A stretch of 64,000 bases of DNA from Methylobacter marinus A45. GTDB taxonomy: Bacteria; Pseudomonadota; Gammaproteobacteria; Methylococcales; Methylomonadaceae. The stretch covers positions 4,649,226 through 4,713,225 of the forward strand of contig NZ_KB912877.1 of NCBI RefSeq assembly GCF_000383855.1, written 5' to 3'. Within the stretch, counting starts at the first letter, position 1. The number at the start of each line of letters is the position of its first letter. Below are positions 49,340 to 59,532 of the stretch, piece after piece. Below the pieces are notes generated by a model. That model did not search any database. It was not told where the DNA came from and saw only the letters and a list, made by a program, of their open reading frames with translations. The translations under genes were made by a program, and so were the position numbers.

Positions 49340-49455
49340 GCTTATTTTCCCCTGTGTAGAAAAAAAATGAAAAAAGTTTAGATTAAATCCAAGGACATTA
49401 AATGTCAGATATTTGCTTTTAAAACAAATTCGTTGTCGAAGACTAATTGAAAAAG

Positions 49456-50310
49456 TTAAAGATTCTCAATTAAATCCTCTAAAAATACTGTCAGCACAGT
49501 TGCTACAGTCAAATCAGCCGTTGTGCCCGGGTTAATCCCATCAAGCTTAAATTCCCGATCGATGCGATAAAGCAATGGCTTAAGTCGCTCCGGATTATCA
49601 GTTTTGGAAAACTCCTCGTTAAGCAGAACCATCCTGGCCGCAACTAATTCGGAGTACTTGTCTCCGAATTTTCTTTCGATATGACTATCAGGAAATTGAC
49701 TGAGCAAAGCGGCATATACTGCAACCGCGGCCCAATTTCGGTCTCCCCACCGAGTGAAGTGCGCATTATACCTCAAAACTGAAAATTCGAAAATATCTTT
49801 ATAATCCGTAGCGTATTGCAACGCGATGCGATCTTTGGGGGCAGCTATTTTCATGGCCTCGGTCAAGGTCACGGATGCCTTGTCACTGACATCCTGCTCC
49901 TCGGACTCGCCCAACCCACCTGGCGATGCCAGGGTGATGGCCTTAAAAACCCAATCGGCATCTTCAATTGTGGTCGTGGCGATAACATCGCGCAACGCCT
50001 GCCTCAGCGATACGCCAGGGCCGCAACGGTTGACCGCCTGGATCAACGGCGCGCACAGCAATAGAATTCCCAAATTGGTATTGCAACCTACCGCTTCCCG
50101 TGTCGCCTTGACGGCATAATAGATTTTTTCGCCCAGCGAATAATCCGGATTGCACAGAGGCGGCGCACTGACTTCGGCGCTGACCCTGAAATCCGCCACG
50201 GTCATATCATGGCCACCGGCATAAACACTGACATTGCCGGGCTTGAAGGCCTGCAATTCCACTTCGCAGGCCAACCGGTACAGATCACTCAGGCGTTTTG
50301 CGGAAATCAT
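49456..50310 (-). CDS. CitG-like (triphosphoribosyl-dephospho-CoA synthase family) protein of H4MPT cluster
   Basis: 284 residues. [54 protein letters not shown] and [17 protein letters not shown] match the CitG/MdcB fold. In methylotrophs this protein (orf7 type) lies in the mch-orf5-orf7-fae string seen here and is thought to help H4MPT synthesis. It overlaps the ATP-grasp gene by 4 bp. Confidence 0.78.
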   Translation of the reverse strand: MISAKRLSDLYRLACEVELQAFKPGNVSVYAGGHDMTVADFRVSAEVSAPPLCNPDYSLGEKIYYAVKATREAVGCNTNLGILLLCAPLIQAVNRCGPGVSLRQALRDVIATTTIEDADWVFKAITLASPGGLGESEEQDVSDKASVTLTEAMKIAAPKDRIALQYATDYKDIFEFSVLRYNAHFTRWGDRNWAAVAVYAALLSQFPDSHIERKFGDKYSELVAARMVLLNEEFSKTDNPERLKPLLYRIDREFKLDGINPGTTADLTVATVLTVFLEDLIENL

Positions 50311-51227
50311 GAGACAGCGGCAACCAGTTCAGGCCGGTTTTGATCGAGATATCGGGTTATCAGATCGTCCACCAGCAATTCGGCGATATTGACATCGCAA
50401 ACACTCTCCAGGCCTTTCCAGGCCGGAATGCTGTTTATTTCAATAATGGTGTAATTGCCTTCCCGGTCGCGAATGATATCCACGCCGGCGTAATCCATGG
50501 CCAGCGCATGCGTTGCCCTGACCGCCAGATCCGCCATTTGGGGATCCAGATCGATCACTTCGCATTGCGCGCCGCGCGCGACATTGTTCAGCCAAAACTT
50601 GCCGCGCCTGCGCATGGCCGCAACCGCACGGCCGTTGATCACGAAGACGCGATGATCGGAAAAGCCCACGCCGTCGCAATGCACAAAGCGTTGCAGATAA
50701 TAAACGCCATGACTGCTGGTCAGCCAGAACAGGTCGGTCATTTTTTCAATACGCCGGATGCCCTCGCCTTGCGAACCGAACAGCGGCTTGCTGATCAACA
50801 GATTGCCGTTGCTCAATTCTTCCTCGGCAATGCTCAAGGCCAGTTCCCTGTCCCGCGAGATCCAGGTCACAGGCGTCGGCAGCCCCGCATTGCGCAACAG
50901 AAAGCTGGTCATGCCCTTATCGACGCTGCGCTCAACGGCCTTCCCGTCATTGTAGACGGGAATACTCATCGCCTTTAAGGCATGCAGAACATCCAGATAC
51001 ATCACGACTTCTTCCAATGAACCGCCCGGCACGCCGCGAACGAAGGCGGCATCGGGCAGCGCCTGCTCGAACCCGGGTATCGAAACCGGCATCTGTCCGG
51101 GCTCGATGGTAAAACCGCACTCGGTTAACGAGACAAATTCGCAGTCGTAACCCCGGCCGGCGAAAGCAAGACGCAACTGCTTGCCGTGCCAGCCCGGATC
51201 ATCGGTAAAAATTGCTATGCGACTCAC
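50307..51227 (-). CDS. RimK-type ATP-grasp ligase of H4MPT cluster (MptN-like)
   Basis: 306 residues from GTG 51227 (M-SRIAIFTDDPGWHGKQL). ATP-grasp motifs: NLLISKPLFGSQGEGIRRIE, FVINGRAVAAMRRRG, YAGVDIIRD and TIIEINSIPAWKGLE. RimK-like ligases add glutamyl residues; MptN adds glutamate to H4MPT. It follows mch with a 92-bp gap containing a strong hairpin. Confidence 0.75.
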   Translation of the reverse strand: MSRIAIFTDDPGWHGKQLRLAFAGRGYDCEFVSLTECGFTIEPGQMPVSIPGFEQALPDAAFVRGVPGGSLEEVVMYLDVLHALKAMSIPVYNDGKAVERSVDKGMTSFLLRNAGLPTPVTWISRDRELALSIAEEELSNGNLLISKPLFGSQGEGIRRIEKMTDLFWLTSSHGVYYLQRFVHCDGVGFSDHRVFVINGRAVAAMRRRGKFWLNNVARGAQCEVIDLDPQMADLAVRATHALAMDYAGVDIIRDREGNYTIIEINSIPAWKGLESVCDVNIAELLVDDLITRYLDQNRPELVAAVS

Positions 51228-51275
51228 ACGCGTACTCTCAAAAATGAAAAGCCGGGTTGGACAACCCGATGGAGG

Positions 51276-51302
51276 CCGCAAGGCGCCATTGGCGCCTTGC
51301 GG
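51276..51302 (-). promoter_or_regulatory. Strong intergenic hairpin after mch
   Basis: An 11-bp GC-rich stem (CCGCAAGGCGC/GCGCCTTGCGG) with loop CATTG and no T run lies between mch and the ATP-grasp gene. It probably stabilises or processes the mch mRNA segment. Confidence 0.6.
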
Positions 51303-51319
51303 CAGGATGACCGGGCGTT

Positions 51320-52303
51320 TTAGGCGCCGAAAGACTGATCCAGCAAGGCATTGTCGAGCTTGCCGGCGCGGAAGCTTTTGCCGGACTCGACCGCCGTCAC
51401 GATAACGCTGGCCGGACTGAACAGCATGGCGTCGATTTTAAAGAAATCGTATTCATACTGTTTAAAAATATCGGCGAAAGGCTTGCCGTAATCCTTGGAC
51501 GTTGAACTGGGCAGTTCCCGCGCCAGTTTTTCGGCATCCTCGTCGCTGCCCTTGACGAAGATATGCACCTGGCCCGCGAACAGAATCGCATCGTTAGTGC
51601 GCCCCATGGCCTTGACAAAATTCGGATGCGGCGGACAAACCGGCGCGCTGCCGCTGCCGTCGATAATGTTTTCCAGCGGAAAATGCAGGGCATGCGCCTT
51701 GTGCATGGCTACTTCCAGCACCCGCGCCACCACCTGAACGCCGCCGGCCAGGCTGCTGGTCGGCGTGACAATGATCGTCAATCTGGAAGGATCGACCTTG
51801 CAGGCGGCCGCGACTTTTTCCACGAGCTCGACAGGCGGAACCGCATCATTCTCGATCACCAGTACGGTCGACTCGGCCTCGTCGCGATACTCCAGTTCCT
51901 TGTAAAGCTCCTCCACCGGCTCTTCCTTGCCGTCTTTTACTTTAGTCGCCATGGCACGGGCCGGCCCCGAACCCAAGGCGTAATATTTTTCATGCGACAG
52001 GCTCCAGCCCGCGTATTGACTGCCCAGACAGCCCAGCACCGGGTTGCCGGTATGGACGTTGACGGTCAATGGCCAGTTAGCCGTATATGGGCTTTGGCTG
52101 ATCGTGACAGTGCCCATGCCGCCGAGACAGATTTCAGCAATGATGCGCCCGGCTTCGATGCCGCCCGGCACGTTAATACCGGCATCAACGATTGTGCAGC
52201 CATTTGCCAGTTTTTCTACATGGATTCTTAATTTATCGGCGTTATCAATCAGTTGCTTGACTAATGGCTGAGTCAATTTATTAACGCTTGCTGTATATTC
52301 CAT
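51320..52303 (-). CDS. mch: Methenyl-H4MPT cyclohydrolase
   Basis: 327 residues, full length. [45 protein letters not shown] and [20 protein letters not shown] are Mch signatures. It hydrolyses methenyl-H4MPT to formyl-H4MPT in formaldehyde oxidation. Its start overlaps the upstream ATP-grasp gene by 23 bp. Confidence 0.96.
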   Translation of the reverse strand: MEYTASVNKLTQPLVKQLIDNADKLRIHVEKLANGCTIVDAGINVPGGIEAGRIIAEICLGGMGTVTISQSPYTANWPLTVNVHTGNPVLGCLGSQYAGWSLSHEKYYALGSGPARAMATKVKDGKEEPVEELYKELEYRDEAESTVLVIENDAVPPVELVEKVAAACKVDPSRLTIIVTPTSSLAGGVQVVARVLEVAMHKAHALHFPLENIIDGSGSAPVCPPHPNFVKAMGRTNDAILFAGQVHIFVKGSDEDAEKLARELPSSTSKDYGKPFADIFKQYEYDFFKIDAMLFSPASVIVTAVESGKSFRAGKLDNALLDQSFGA

Positions 52304-53420
52304 ATCGGTCGATACCTTGATTTAATTTATTAACAATAATCTGCTGCCTAGTCGCCAGCTTTTCCCACACCCGCCGCGACTTTTTCGAGTGCGCAATGAT
52401 ACTGCAAATCGGCTGTTTTATGCCAATTAATGCACCGGATTCAGGCCGATCCAGGCACCATGGCGGCCATGCGAACGGGTCGGGAATACGCAACTCCGAT
52501 GACGCGTAAATAACCCGATAGCCCGTATAGCCCGCCTGCCCGAATGGCCCGCCAAGCAACTCGCCCTGGCTGGCCTTGATGTGCCTGATCAGCAAATCCT
52601 GATCGTATAACTGCATGCTGGCCGGCGGACGCGCATTGATTTCCAGCACGTAAATTCGTTCCCCTGACCGGATGAAATCGAGCGAATTCAAACCCTTGAT
52701 CGCAAAAATCGGTACCAGTTTTTTTAGCCAGTCCTTTATCAGCGCTTTATGCGCATCGTGCAACGAACAATCATTGCTGATGCCCGAAAATACGAACGCC
52801 TGCGCATCATCCAGGGCCTCTGTCCATTGCCTGTTAAAGCCGACGACCTGCGCGTTGCTGCCATCAGCCAGAAACAGCACGGAATTTTGCTCGCCTTCGA
52901 CATAGCGCTGCCAGTAAACCGATGCCGAAGCTATCGCGTCTCCGGCATGCCAGCGCTTGATGCCTATGCCGCCCCGCCCCTGATGCGGCTTTACCAGCCA
53001 ATCCCCATCGGATGCCGGCACATCAAACGAAACGGCCGGATAAGGAATCTTTAAGCGCTCGAGACAGGAAAAAAACGTTTTCTTATCCTGAACGCCTGTA
53101 AACACCTCGACAGCATTGCCGAGAAGATTCAACCGATCGCCCAGATAATGCAGACTCTCCGGATGACATTCAAAACCGCCGCCATAAACAACCTGGGCAA
53201 CACCATGATGCTTGATGAAATCGTCCACGGCCGCCGCGATGTCGGCCTCGGCCAATGAATCGACCTGACGGAATGCCTCGGCGCAGGCTCTGGTATCCTG
53301 ATCGGCGAACAGATCGATGACTAAAGGCTTCAGCCCGGACGCTTTCGCCGCCTGCGCCAACATGCGCGCGGAACCGGCGATAACGAGAAGAGACTCAGGA
53401 ATGACCGTGCCGACCGTCAC
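52281..53420 (-). CDS. ATP-grasp protein of H4MPT cluster
   Basis: 379 residues from GTG 53420. [37 protein letters not shown] and [19 protein letters not shown] are ATP-grasp motifs; the N-terminus ([20 protein letters not shown]) is a Rossmann-like preATP-grasp domain. It resembles the orf17-type protein of methylotroph clusters. The substrate is unknown. Confidence 0.72.
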   Translation of the reverse strand: MTVGTVIPESLLVIAGSARMLAQAAKASGLKPLVIDLFADQDTRACAEAFRQVDSLAEADIAAAVDDFIKHHGVAQVVYGGGFECHPESLHYLGDRLNLLGNAVEVFTGVQDKKTFFSCLERLKIPYPAVSFDVPASDGDWLVKPHQGRGGIGIKRWHAGDAIASASVYWQRYVEGEQNSVLFLADGSNAQVVGFNRQWTEALDDAQAFVFSGISNDCSLHDAHKALIKDWLKKLVPIFAIKGLNSLDFIRSGERIYVLEINARPPASMQLYDQDLLIRHIKASQGELLGGPFGQAGYTGYRVIYASSELRIPDPFAWPPWCLDRPESGALIGIKQPICSIIAHSKKSRRVWEKLATRQQIIVNKLNQGIDRYGIYSKR

Positions 53421-53437
53421 CGGGACAACAACGATGC

Positions 53438-54400
53438 CTACATGACAAAAACGTCGCCGCCGTTATTACGGGCACTGGCAACCGTAAAACTCAGATTATC
53501 AAAATGAGCGAACTCCTGCCCGGCATGCCTGACCAGGGATTCCGCAAAATGCGCGCCGTCCACCGCGCAAAAGCCGGTAGGCCCCCAAGAAGTCTGGCCG
53601 ATGGCGACGGCGCCCTGGCGTTCAAACCAATCCATCACTTCGGCCACTTCCGGACTGGTGAAAACGCCGCCCTGCGCCGCGGCGAAATGCTCTCCGACCG
53701 ACCTTTGCAGCTGCGTGATGACATCGCCGAACTTGACGATGTCATTCTCCGCCACGGCCGGCAAGCCCTGCATCAACAACAGATAACATAAGCGCGCGGC
53801 TTCCTGGCTGGAAAAGGGCGGCAATACGGCAAAAGCCTGGGTTTCCTGATGACCATGCAGCCCCTGCCCGCGCTGGTCGAAGACAAGAATAAAGCGCCAA
53901 TCCTCGGGCACATCCATATGCACCAGCACCGGCGGCGTGACCGTTTTTTCGCCCCGGCCGCCGTCGACCACCAGGCCGCCCTGTTCAAAAATGCCGATAC
54001 CGATACCGGAGCGCATGCCTCTGTCGGTCAACTGGGCGATTTCGCGAACCGTCAGCCCCAAGCCGTAAAACGCGTTCAAGGCGGAACCTATCGCAAGGGA
54101 CATTTGCGTGCCCGAGCCCAGCCCGACATGTTCGGGGATAGCCGCTTCAATCGTGATATTCAGCTTATCGGATACGTCCAGCGTCCGGCACAGCATGGCC
54201 GTACATTTTTTGGCTCGCTGCGCGGCGGGTCCAGTGACGGTGCATTGCTCGGCCCTGGTTATCGACAAACGCGTGCTGATTTCATTAAGCGCGATGCCAA
54301 TGCTGCCGAAATGACGGCCCAATGATCCGCTTAAATCGATGAACCCCATATGCAATCTCGCGGGGGCAATTACTGAGACTTTAGAATGTTGTACTTTCAA
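53438..54400 (-). CDS. mptG: Beta-ribofuranosylaminobenzene 5'-phosphate synthase
   Basis: 320 residues, GHMP-kinase fold. RLHMGFIDLSGSLGRHFGSI, EHVGLGSGTQMSLAIGSALN and RSGIGIGIFEQGGLVVDGGR are characteristic of beta-RFAP synthase, which joins p-aminobenzoate-type substrate and PRPP in the first committed H4MPT step. It is the first gene of the - strand run down to fae. Confidence 0.9.
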   Translation of the reverse strand: MKVQHSKVSVIAPARLHMGFIDLSGSLGRHFGSIGIALNEISTRLSITRAEQCTVTGPAAQRAKKCTAMLCRTLDVSDKLNITIEAAIPEHVGLGSGTQMSLAIGSALNAFYGLGLTVREIAQLTDRGMRSGIGIGIFEQGGLVVDGGRGEKTVTPPVLVHMDVPEDWRFILVFDQRGQGLHGHQETQAFAVLPPFSSQEAARLCYLLLMQGLPAVAENDIVKFGDVITQLQRSVGEHFAAAQGGVFTSPEVAEVMDWFERQGAVAIGQTSWGPTGFCAVDGAHFAESLVRHAGQEFAHFDNLSFTVASARNNGGDVFVM

Positions 54401-54607
54401 AAGTTATAAATCGCTTGTGGCAGATAAGTGGCGGAAATTATACATGATCAAACTCTCATGTGAACAAAGGAAGCGGTTTTTAAATGTCGGCGCGGACTTA
54501 AAGCGACAAACACAAAATGGCCTCGACAGTCTGTGCCAAACCTGAAGGGTTTGATTACTCGTTCCCGCGCTCCTGAGACTGTGAAAGTATTCAATTTAAA
54601 AGATTTA

Positions 54608-54690
54608 ACCACGAAGGACACGAAGCACACGAAGTTTTAAGTTATTGATTAATTTTATTTTTTCTTCGTGTCCTTCGTGATCTTCGTGGT
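54608..54690. repeat. Inverted repeat built from NNCACGAAG 9-mers
   Basis: Each 27-bp arm consists of three tandem 9-bp units of form NNCACGAAG, the arms facing each other around a 29-bp AT-rich centre. Another two units lie at about 54771-54786. The 54401-54911 gap has no supported gene; it holds these repeats, a GTGCGAATGAATTCGCAC-like dyad near 54884-54900 and the unseen promoter of mptG. Confidence 0.75.
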
Positions 54691-54911
54691 GAATAAGGCT
54701 TTTTATGACGCTTTTCACTAATTCTTTCACAGTCTGTCCTGCGTGGGAATGCATACCGAGGCTGTGTTCACCACGAAGATCACGAACGGCCGCATGGACA
54801 GATATTTGCTCCTCGGTAGACAGTCCATGCCAAACCTGAAAGGCTTGATGGCGGGGTATTCACATTTGCCTTATTTGGCGCAGTGCGAATGAATTCGCAC
54901 CTACAGAGACG

Positions 54912-55616
54912 CTATGATTTCTCCTGTGGGCCGATCGGTGCGGCAACGGGGATAAATCCGTTGATTACATCGGCCAATTGCGCCAGGTCATTCATCATGA
55001 CATCGCACAACTCGCGTGTGTGCGGATCGACGGGCAGGATCGACGGAATCAGCACCGAAAACGCGCCGGCTCTGGACGCCGCCTCAATGCCGGCATGAGA
55101 ATCCTCGACCACCAGGCAACGGCTGATAGGTACGTTCAGCAACGCCGCCGCTTTCAGGAAAATCTCGGGCGAGGGCTTGCCCTGGCGCACATGATCACGC
55201 GTGACAATCGTTGAAAAAACATCCCTGATGCCGGCGGATTCAAGGCATTGATACGCATTGAGCATGGGGCTGTTGGTGGCCAGGCAATAAGGAATGCCCT
55301 GCCCGGCAATCAGGTCAAGCAATTGCCTGAAGCCTTTTTTCGTGTTGATCCCATGGGTATTGACGTATTGATGCCAATAATCGGTACTTAACCGGGCGAA
55401 TGTTTTCAGATCGAAATCCGCCCCGCAAAAAGCCATCAACCGCTGCTCGACAACCTCGGAATGCAACCCCGACATGGACAGGCAAAACGCTTCCGGAAAT
55501 TCGTACCCCATGGCGCCGGCCGCCTGCTGCCAGGCAGCCACATACGTGGTTTCGGTATCCAGAACCAGGCCGTCCATATCGAAAATAACCGCGCTGAAAT
55601 CAGGTAACTTATGCAT
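54912..55616 (-). CDS. HAD-superfamily phosphatase
   Basis: 234 residues from MHKLPDFSAVIFDMDGLVLD; the frame is open for 99 further codons, but these overlap the upstream gene. Motif I is DMDGL-D, motif II is CLATNSP, Lys is in RQGKPSPEIFLKAA and motif IV is VVEDSHAGIEAA. It is a beta-phosphoglucomutase/phosphatase-like HAD protein. The start overlaps the upstream stop by 8 bp; a link to C1 cofactor synthesis is possible but unshown. Confidence 0.82.
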   Translation of the reverse strand: MHKLPDFSAVIFDMDGLVLDTETTYVAAWQQAAGAMGYEFPEAFCLSMSGLHSEVVEQRLMAFCGADFDLKTFARLSTDYWHQYVNTHGINTKKGFRQLLDLIAGQGIPYCLATNSPMLNAYQCLESAGIRDVFSTIVTRDHVRQGKPSPEIFLKAAALLNVPISRCLVVEDSHAGIEAASRAGAFSVLIPSILPVDPHTRELCDVMMNDLAQLADVINGFIPVAAPIGPQEKS

Positions 55617-56547
55617 CCGGCGGTTGAATAACCTTAATATATTCGCCATGGGCTTCCCGGCTGGAACCGACGACGATACGTTTGAGCCCCTGCTCTTCCT
55701 GTTCCAGCCGCCCCGATACCTCCACCGTTTCGCCGCGCAAAGCCTGCCCCGTATAAGTGGCGGTAAAACTGACGACCCTTTGGATGTACTTATGAGCCAC
55801 TTTAAATTCGGCGGGATAATCAAACGCGCGCGTATCGTCGGTGACCTCGCATTGCAGCGTAACCGACTCGCCTTTTTGGAAATTGACCAATTCCGGCTTA
55901 GCCTCGTTTTCAATAAAATTCAAATCAAACTTGCGCCCGTTAATGATTCCCTTATTGGATTTGCGCCGTTCGTGCCAGACGTATTCGTCAAAACTCAACG
56001 CGCATGAGCGGCGCTGATAGGATTGCCGCCAGTCATCGCCATTGAGATCCTGCAAATGGCCCAGTCGGATCAGCTCGCGCGTAATCGCCCTGGCTTCATG
56101 GAAAACATTGCGCCCGTAACAGACCAGATCGATATCGGAACTGTGCTGCTGAACGCCGATCAGCAACGAGCCAGTCACCCCGATCTTCATTAAATCCAGC
56201 CCCTGCTTCCGGAATAAATGGCACAACTGGAGCAAATCCTGCTCAACCGTATCCGGCGACTTCGAGCGCGTGATATGCCGCAGCCGGTGCTGGGGTTGGT
56301 GATGCCTGACTATGCGTATTACCGCCACCGCATGCAAATGCGCATCCAAAACACTGGAATAATGCAGATAATCGGGATGATGCTGTGCCAGCAGGGCGTT
56401 GGCCTGGTCGGTGTCATATTTTTTCCAGCCCGAGGCTTCCCTTACGTAACGTAAAAAACACAACACCTTGCCCTGTTCCAGGCCTTGCGCCACCACGGCA
56501 AAAATCAGCCCTTCGGCCGTTTCGATAAAATCTTTGGGATAAAACAT
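55609..56547 (-). CDS. Nucleotidyltransferase-fold protein
   Basis: 312 residues. KIGVTGSLLIGVQQHSSDID followed by LVCYG is a pol-beta type nucleotidyltransferase motif (GS...D-x-D) at about 124-150. The N-terminal YPKDFIETAEGLIFAVVAQG and the C-terminal OB-like VSFTATYTGQALRGETVEVS are unassigned. Similar proteins occur near H4MPT genes. The substrate is unknown. Confidence 0.68.
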   Translation of the reverse strand: MFYPKDFIETAEGLIFAVVAQGLEQGKVLCFLRYVREASGWKKYDTDQANALLAQHHPDYLHYSSVLDAHLHAVAVIRIVRHHQPQHRLRHITRSKSPDTVEQDLLQLCHLFRKQGLDLMKIGVTGSLLIGVQQHSSDIDLVCYGRNVFHEARAITRELIRLGHLQDLNGDDWRQSYQRRSCALSFDEYVWHERRKSNKGIINGRKFDLNFIENEAKPELVNFQKGESVTLQCEVTDDTRAFDYPAEFKVAHKYIQRVVSFTATYTGQALRGETVEVSGRLEQEEQGLKRIVVGSSREAHGEYIKVIQPPDA

Positions 56548-56850
56548 GAATTACAATTTAAGGGCTTATGACGTCTGGTCGATCTTACATCAATATAAAG
56601 GTGAATTATTGTACCGGATACGCCGCAACGATACAGCAACTCTTGGATAGTCTTGTTCATCGTCAGCCGGTTAGAGGCATTTTGTATTGGGACGGTTCAT
56701 TCATTTTTTGTCCGCGCGCAATGGCAGGGTCGAATGCACTTGCGCTCCATGGTTGTTCGGCCCAAGCCCCAAAATCGGCCGCATCGGCCGCCGCTTAGGA
56801 TTCGGTTAAAAATAACTTTCTGATTTTTTTGCTGAAAATCAGCGCTTATG

Positions 56851-56900
56851 TAGGGGCGAATTCATTCGCCCCTGGGCGACTAAAGTCGCCCCCACATCTA
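56851..56900. repeat. Paired short palindromes in gap before pchF
   Basis: GGGGCGAATTCATTCGCCCC and GGGCGACTAAAGTCGCCC stand side by side. They resemble the dyad near 54890. The gap 56548-56932 otherwise has no supported gene. They may form dispersed repeat units or a weak terminator downstream of the pch operon. Confidence 0.6.
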
Positions 56901-56932
56901 AAAATTCAGGGAAGTTATTTCTCACCTTATCC

Positions 56933-58489
56933 TTAGATATCAAGATCGATACCCGATTTGCCCGGCGCCAGGATATTGTTCGGGTCGAGCGCACGCTTGA
57001 GCGTCTTGTTGACCTCGCGCTGCACCGGACCGAAGCTATTGGCGACGCGATCCATGAACGCGGTATTGACCCGGTACACGCCATAGCCGTTTTTCTCGAA
57101 CTCACCCAGCAGTTCGGCGAAACAGTCATGGGCGCGGGACATCTCCTCGGTATCGGTGCGGTCAAACAGCACATCGATGACATGGTGCAAGGCGCGCTGA
57201 GTGAGGATGAACTCGCCGACATAGTCCAGTCCGTGCTTGTTGAGAATCCGGGTCGCCAGCTCGACCTGCTTGACCGTCTCCGAGCCCTTGGCCTGGCTCA
57301 ACGGCGCGAACCACATGGACCCTCCGCCGCCGCGCCAGTTGTACAGGCCGAACTCGGTCAGGGTCATGTTGCCGCGCATCAGGTCGGCGCGGTACTTAAA
57401 CGCCGGGTCATTGCCGGCATGATCCTCGGTGATGATCTCGCCCTTCCCCAACTTCTTGATACTGTCAATGACGATCCGCCAGTTGACCTCGACTTGCTCG
57501 TGGGTGCCGTACAGCGCGCCATAGGCAGTCCAGGCACCGATATTATGCTCGTCGCGGATACGCTGGATGACGTCCTTGGAAGTCGCGCCTTTCTCCGTGG
57601 TGTAATCGGATCGGCGCACCGTGACGCTGGCCTCGTACAGGGTGCCGGCGAATACCACGCCATTCGGAATAATGCCGTTGATGCTCAACGGCCGGAACAT
57701 CTCCACCAGATCCTTGATATCCTCATCCTTCCTGAACTTGACCGCGAATGGCCTGAAGACATCCGGCTGCGGCATCAGCCAGAGCCCCATCTTGGTCACA
57801 ATGCCGAAATTAGACTGGGTGAAAATACCGTCCAGGTACGGACCGTACCCCCACTTGAACACCTGCCAGGTATTGGAGTCCCTGACGCCGCCCATGCCGG
57901 TGCGCAGCACTTTGCCGTTGGCCAGCACCACTTCCATGCCGCACTGAAACATAAAATGCTCGGCATAAGGCGTATAGCCGATGCCGCGATCCAGGGTGTT
58001 GCCGACCGGGCCCACGATCGCGGACGGCGCCGGCGGATCGACCCACAGCTTGTAGCCCTTCTCCTTGATGTGATCGGCCAGCTGCTGATAAGTCACGCCC
58101 GGCTCGACCAGGGCCGTGCACAGGTCCGGGTCGATCTCGATGATCTTATTCATCTTCTTCAGGTCCAGAATGATCTGGCCGCGATGATGTGGCGCGGCAG
58201 TGCCGTAGCCGAAGTTGTGGCCGGTGGACACGGTCCACACCGGGATCTTGTGCTCGTTGCAAATCCTCACAACGCCCTGCACCTGTTCCACGTTGGTAGC
58301 GGTCAGGACGGCGGAGGCCGCGTGCCCGGCTTCATCCACCGACATCATGATCTTCATGTAAGGCACCAGCTGCTCTTGCTTGACCAGAACGTTCTCGTTG
58401 CCGAGCAACTGGCGGAACTGCTGGACCGCATTATGGAACGCCTGCGATTCAACTCCCGGAGGAAGTATGGCGTAGTTTTGTTCAGTCAT
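56933..58489 (-). CDS. pchF: p-Cresol methylhydroxylase flavoprotein subunit
   Basis: 518 residues from MTEQNYAILPPGVESQAF (AAGGAG 8 nt upstream; earlier in-frame ATG is inside the next gene). VAO/PCMH family FAD domain: TVSTGHNFGYGTAAPHHRGQ, ALVEPGVTYQQLADHIKEKG and RGIGYTPYAEHFM; the C-terminal substrate/FAD domain follows. It oxidises 4-alkylphenols such as p-cresol, passing electrons to the cytochrome subunit. Exact substrate cannot be told (eugenol-type hydroxylases are similar). Confidence 0.88.
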   Translation of the reverse strand: MTEQNYAILPPGVESQAFHNAVQQFRQLLGNENVLVKQEQLVPYMKIMMSVDEAGHAASAVLTATNVEQVQGVVRICNEHKIPVWTVSTGHNFGYGTAAPHHRGQIILDLKKMNKIIEIDPDLCTALVEPGVTYQQLADHIKEKGYKLWVDPPAPSAIVGPVGNTLDRGIGYTPYAEHFMFQCGMEVVLANGKVLRTGMGGVRDSNTWQVFKWGYGPYLDGIFTQSNFGIVTKMGLWLMPQPDVFRPFAVKFRKDEDIKDLVEMFRPLSINGIIPNGVVFAGTLYEASVTVRRSDYTTEKGATSKDVIQRIRDEHNIGAWTAYGALYGTHEQVEVNWRIVIDSIKKLGKGEIITEDHAGNDPAFKYRADLMRGNMTLTEFGLYNWRGGGGSMWFAPLSQAKGSETVKQVELATRILNKHGLDYVGEFILTQRALHHVIDVLFDRTDTEEMSRAHDCFAELLGEFEKNGYGVYRVNTAFMDRVANSFGPVQREVNKTLKRALDPNNILAPGKSGIDLDI

Positions 58490-58502
58490 TGATTTGACTC
58501 CT

Positions 58503-59192
58503 TCAAGTCTCGATCGCGAAAGAAACGAAATTTCCGGCCAAGGGCGGCCGAGTACCGACGGACGGCGGCATCCAAGCGGATAGTTCGGCATCCGGCGCGG
58601 CCAGGATAAATCCAAGCGCCGCGGCCCATCGGTCCGAATCGCCCGCCGCGCCGTTGTGGGGCCGGGCCGCCAGCTCGAAAGATGTCTCGGCGTGGTGCGG
58701 GCGCTGTTCGCTAAGGCTGAAACCGGCGCCGCAGGCGCTCAGCTGCCGGCCCAACCGCATCGCGCAGCCCCGTGTTGACTCGGTGCTGAGCAGCCGATGG
58801 CGCGAGTGTCCGGAACTGGCCGCATGATAACCCAGCCACGGCACGCGGGCGCCCGAGGCGCGCGCCAACTCGACGATCAGCGCGGCGCTGGCGTCATCGA
58901 CCAGACCGATGATCCTGGTCGGCTGCCCGGAGCGCAGCAACTGATTGAAATCCCGCACGAACCCCATGCCGTGGTCCGTGCGCTGCACCCGCAGGAACTC
59001 ACCCGGCACCGTCTCGGCAATGCCCTGGAGGAACGCCGAGCGTTCGACCGCGCCGCTGACCAGCGCCAGAACCGGCCGGCTTTGGACACCGGCCGCAGCC
59101 CGGGCCAAAGCCCGGCCCGGGCGCGCCATGAGCACACCGGCGAAACCGCCCAGGGCGATGCCCTTAATAAAGGAACGACGTGTAACATGCAT
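58503..59192 (-). CDS. Tat-signal protein of p-cresol operon (PchX-like)
   Basis: 229 residues from MHVTRRSFIKGIALGGFAGV; AAGGAG precedes it. The RRSFIKG motif and following hydrophobic segment mark a twin-arginine signal peptide. The mature part (GIAETVPGEFLRVQRTDHGM, RIIGLVDDASAALIVELARA) has no recognised domain. The position between pchC and pchF matches pchX, whose role is unknown. Confidence 0.75.
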   Translation of the reverse strand: MHVTRRSFIKGIALGGFAGVLMARPGRALARAAAGVQSRPVLALVSGAVERSAFLQGIAETVPGEFLRVQRTDHGMGFVRDFNQLLRSGQPTRIIGLVDDASAALIVELARASGARVPWLGYHAASSGHSRHRLLSTESTRGCAMRLGRQLSACGAGFSLSEQRPHHAETSFELAARPHNGAAGDSDRWAAALGFILAAPDAELSAWMPPSVGTRPPLAGNFVSFAIET

Positions 59193-59202
59193 GGCAAACT
59201 CC

Positions 59203-59532
59203 TTATTGCTGCGGCGGCGCGGATTGCGACACATACTCGGCAAGACGCTGCAAGGTCTTGTCATCGATGAAGGCGGAGGAAAAGGCCGGCATCGCCTTCC
59301 AGCCGTGTCGGACCCAGGCGGCAATATACGTCGGCGTCAACTGCCGACCCTTGATTACCGGCCCAACCCCGACGTCATGGCAATAAGCACAGATTTTGGC
59401 GTAGACTTGTTCCTCGTTTCGCCATTTGTCATCCTCTTTAGCGAAGGCGGAAACCGAAAGCAAAGCGAGAAAAACAGCGGCGCAGGCCGCGAAAATCCAC
59501 TTTCCGCACCGACAGGTCATGGACAAGGACAT
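59203..59532 (-). CDS. pchC: p-Cresol methylhydroxylase cytochrome c subunit
   Basis: 109 residues. Sec signal peptide (about 1-31), haem motif C48-A-Y-C51-H52 and Met81 ligand in WKAMPAFS. A small class I cytochrome c that docks with the flavoprotein in the periplasm and accepts electrons. It is the first intact gene of the operon. Confidence 0.88.
   Translation of the reverse strand: MSLSMTCRCGKWIFAACAAVFLALLSVSAFAKEDDKWRNEEQVYAKICAYCHDVGVGPVIKGRQLTPTYIAAWVRHGWKAMPAFSSAFIDDKTLQRLAEYVSQSAPPQQ

Noticed and set aside
56568-56798. 76-codon + strand frame between the nucleotidyltransferase gene and pchF
   Set aside because: No ribosome site, no family-like sequence and no operon context.
57128-58492. 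454-codon + strand frame
   Set aside because: Antisense shadow of pchF with His/Asp-rich improbable composition.
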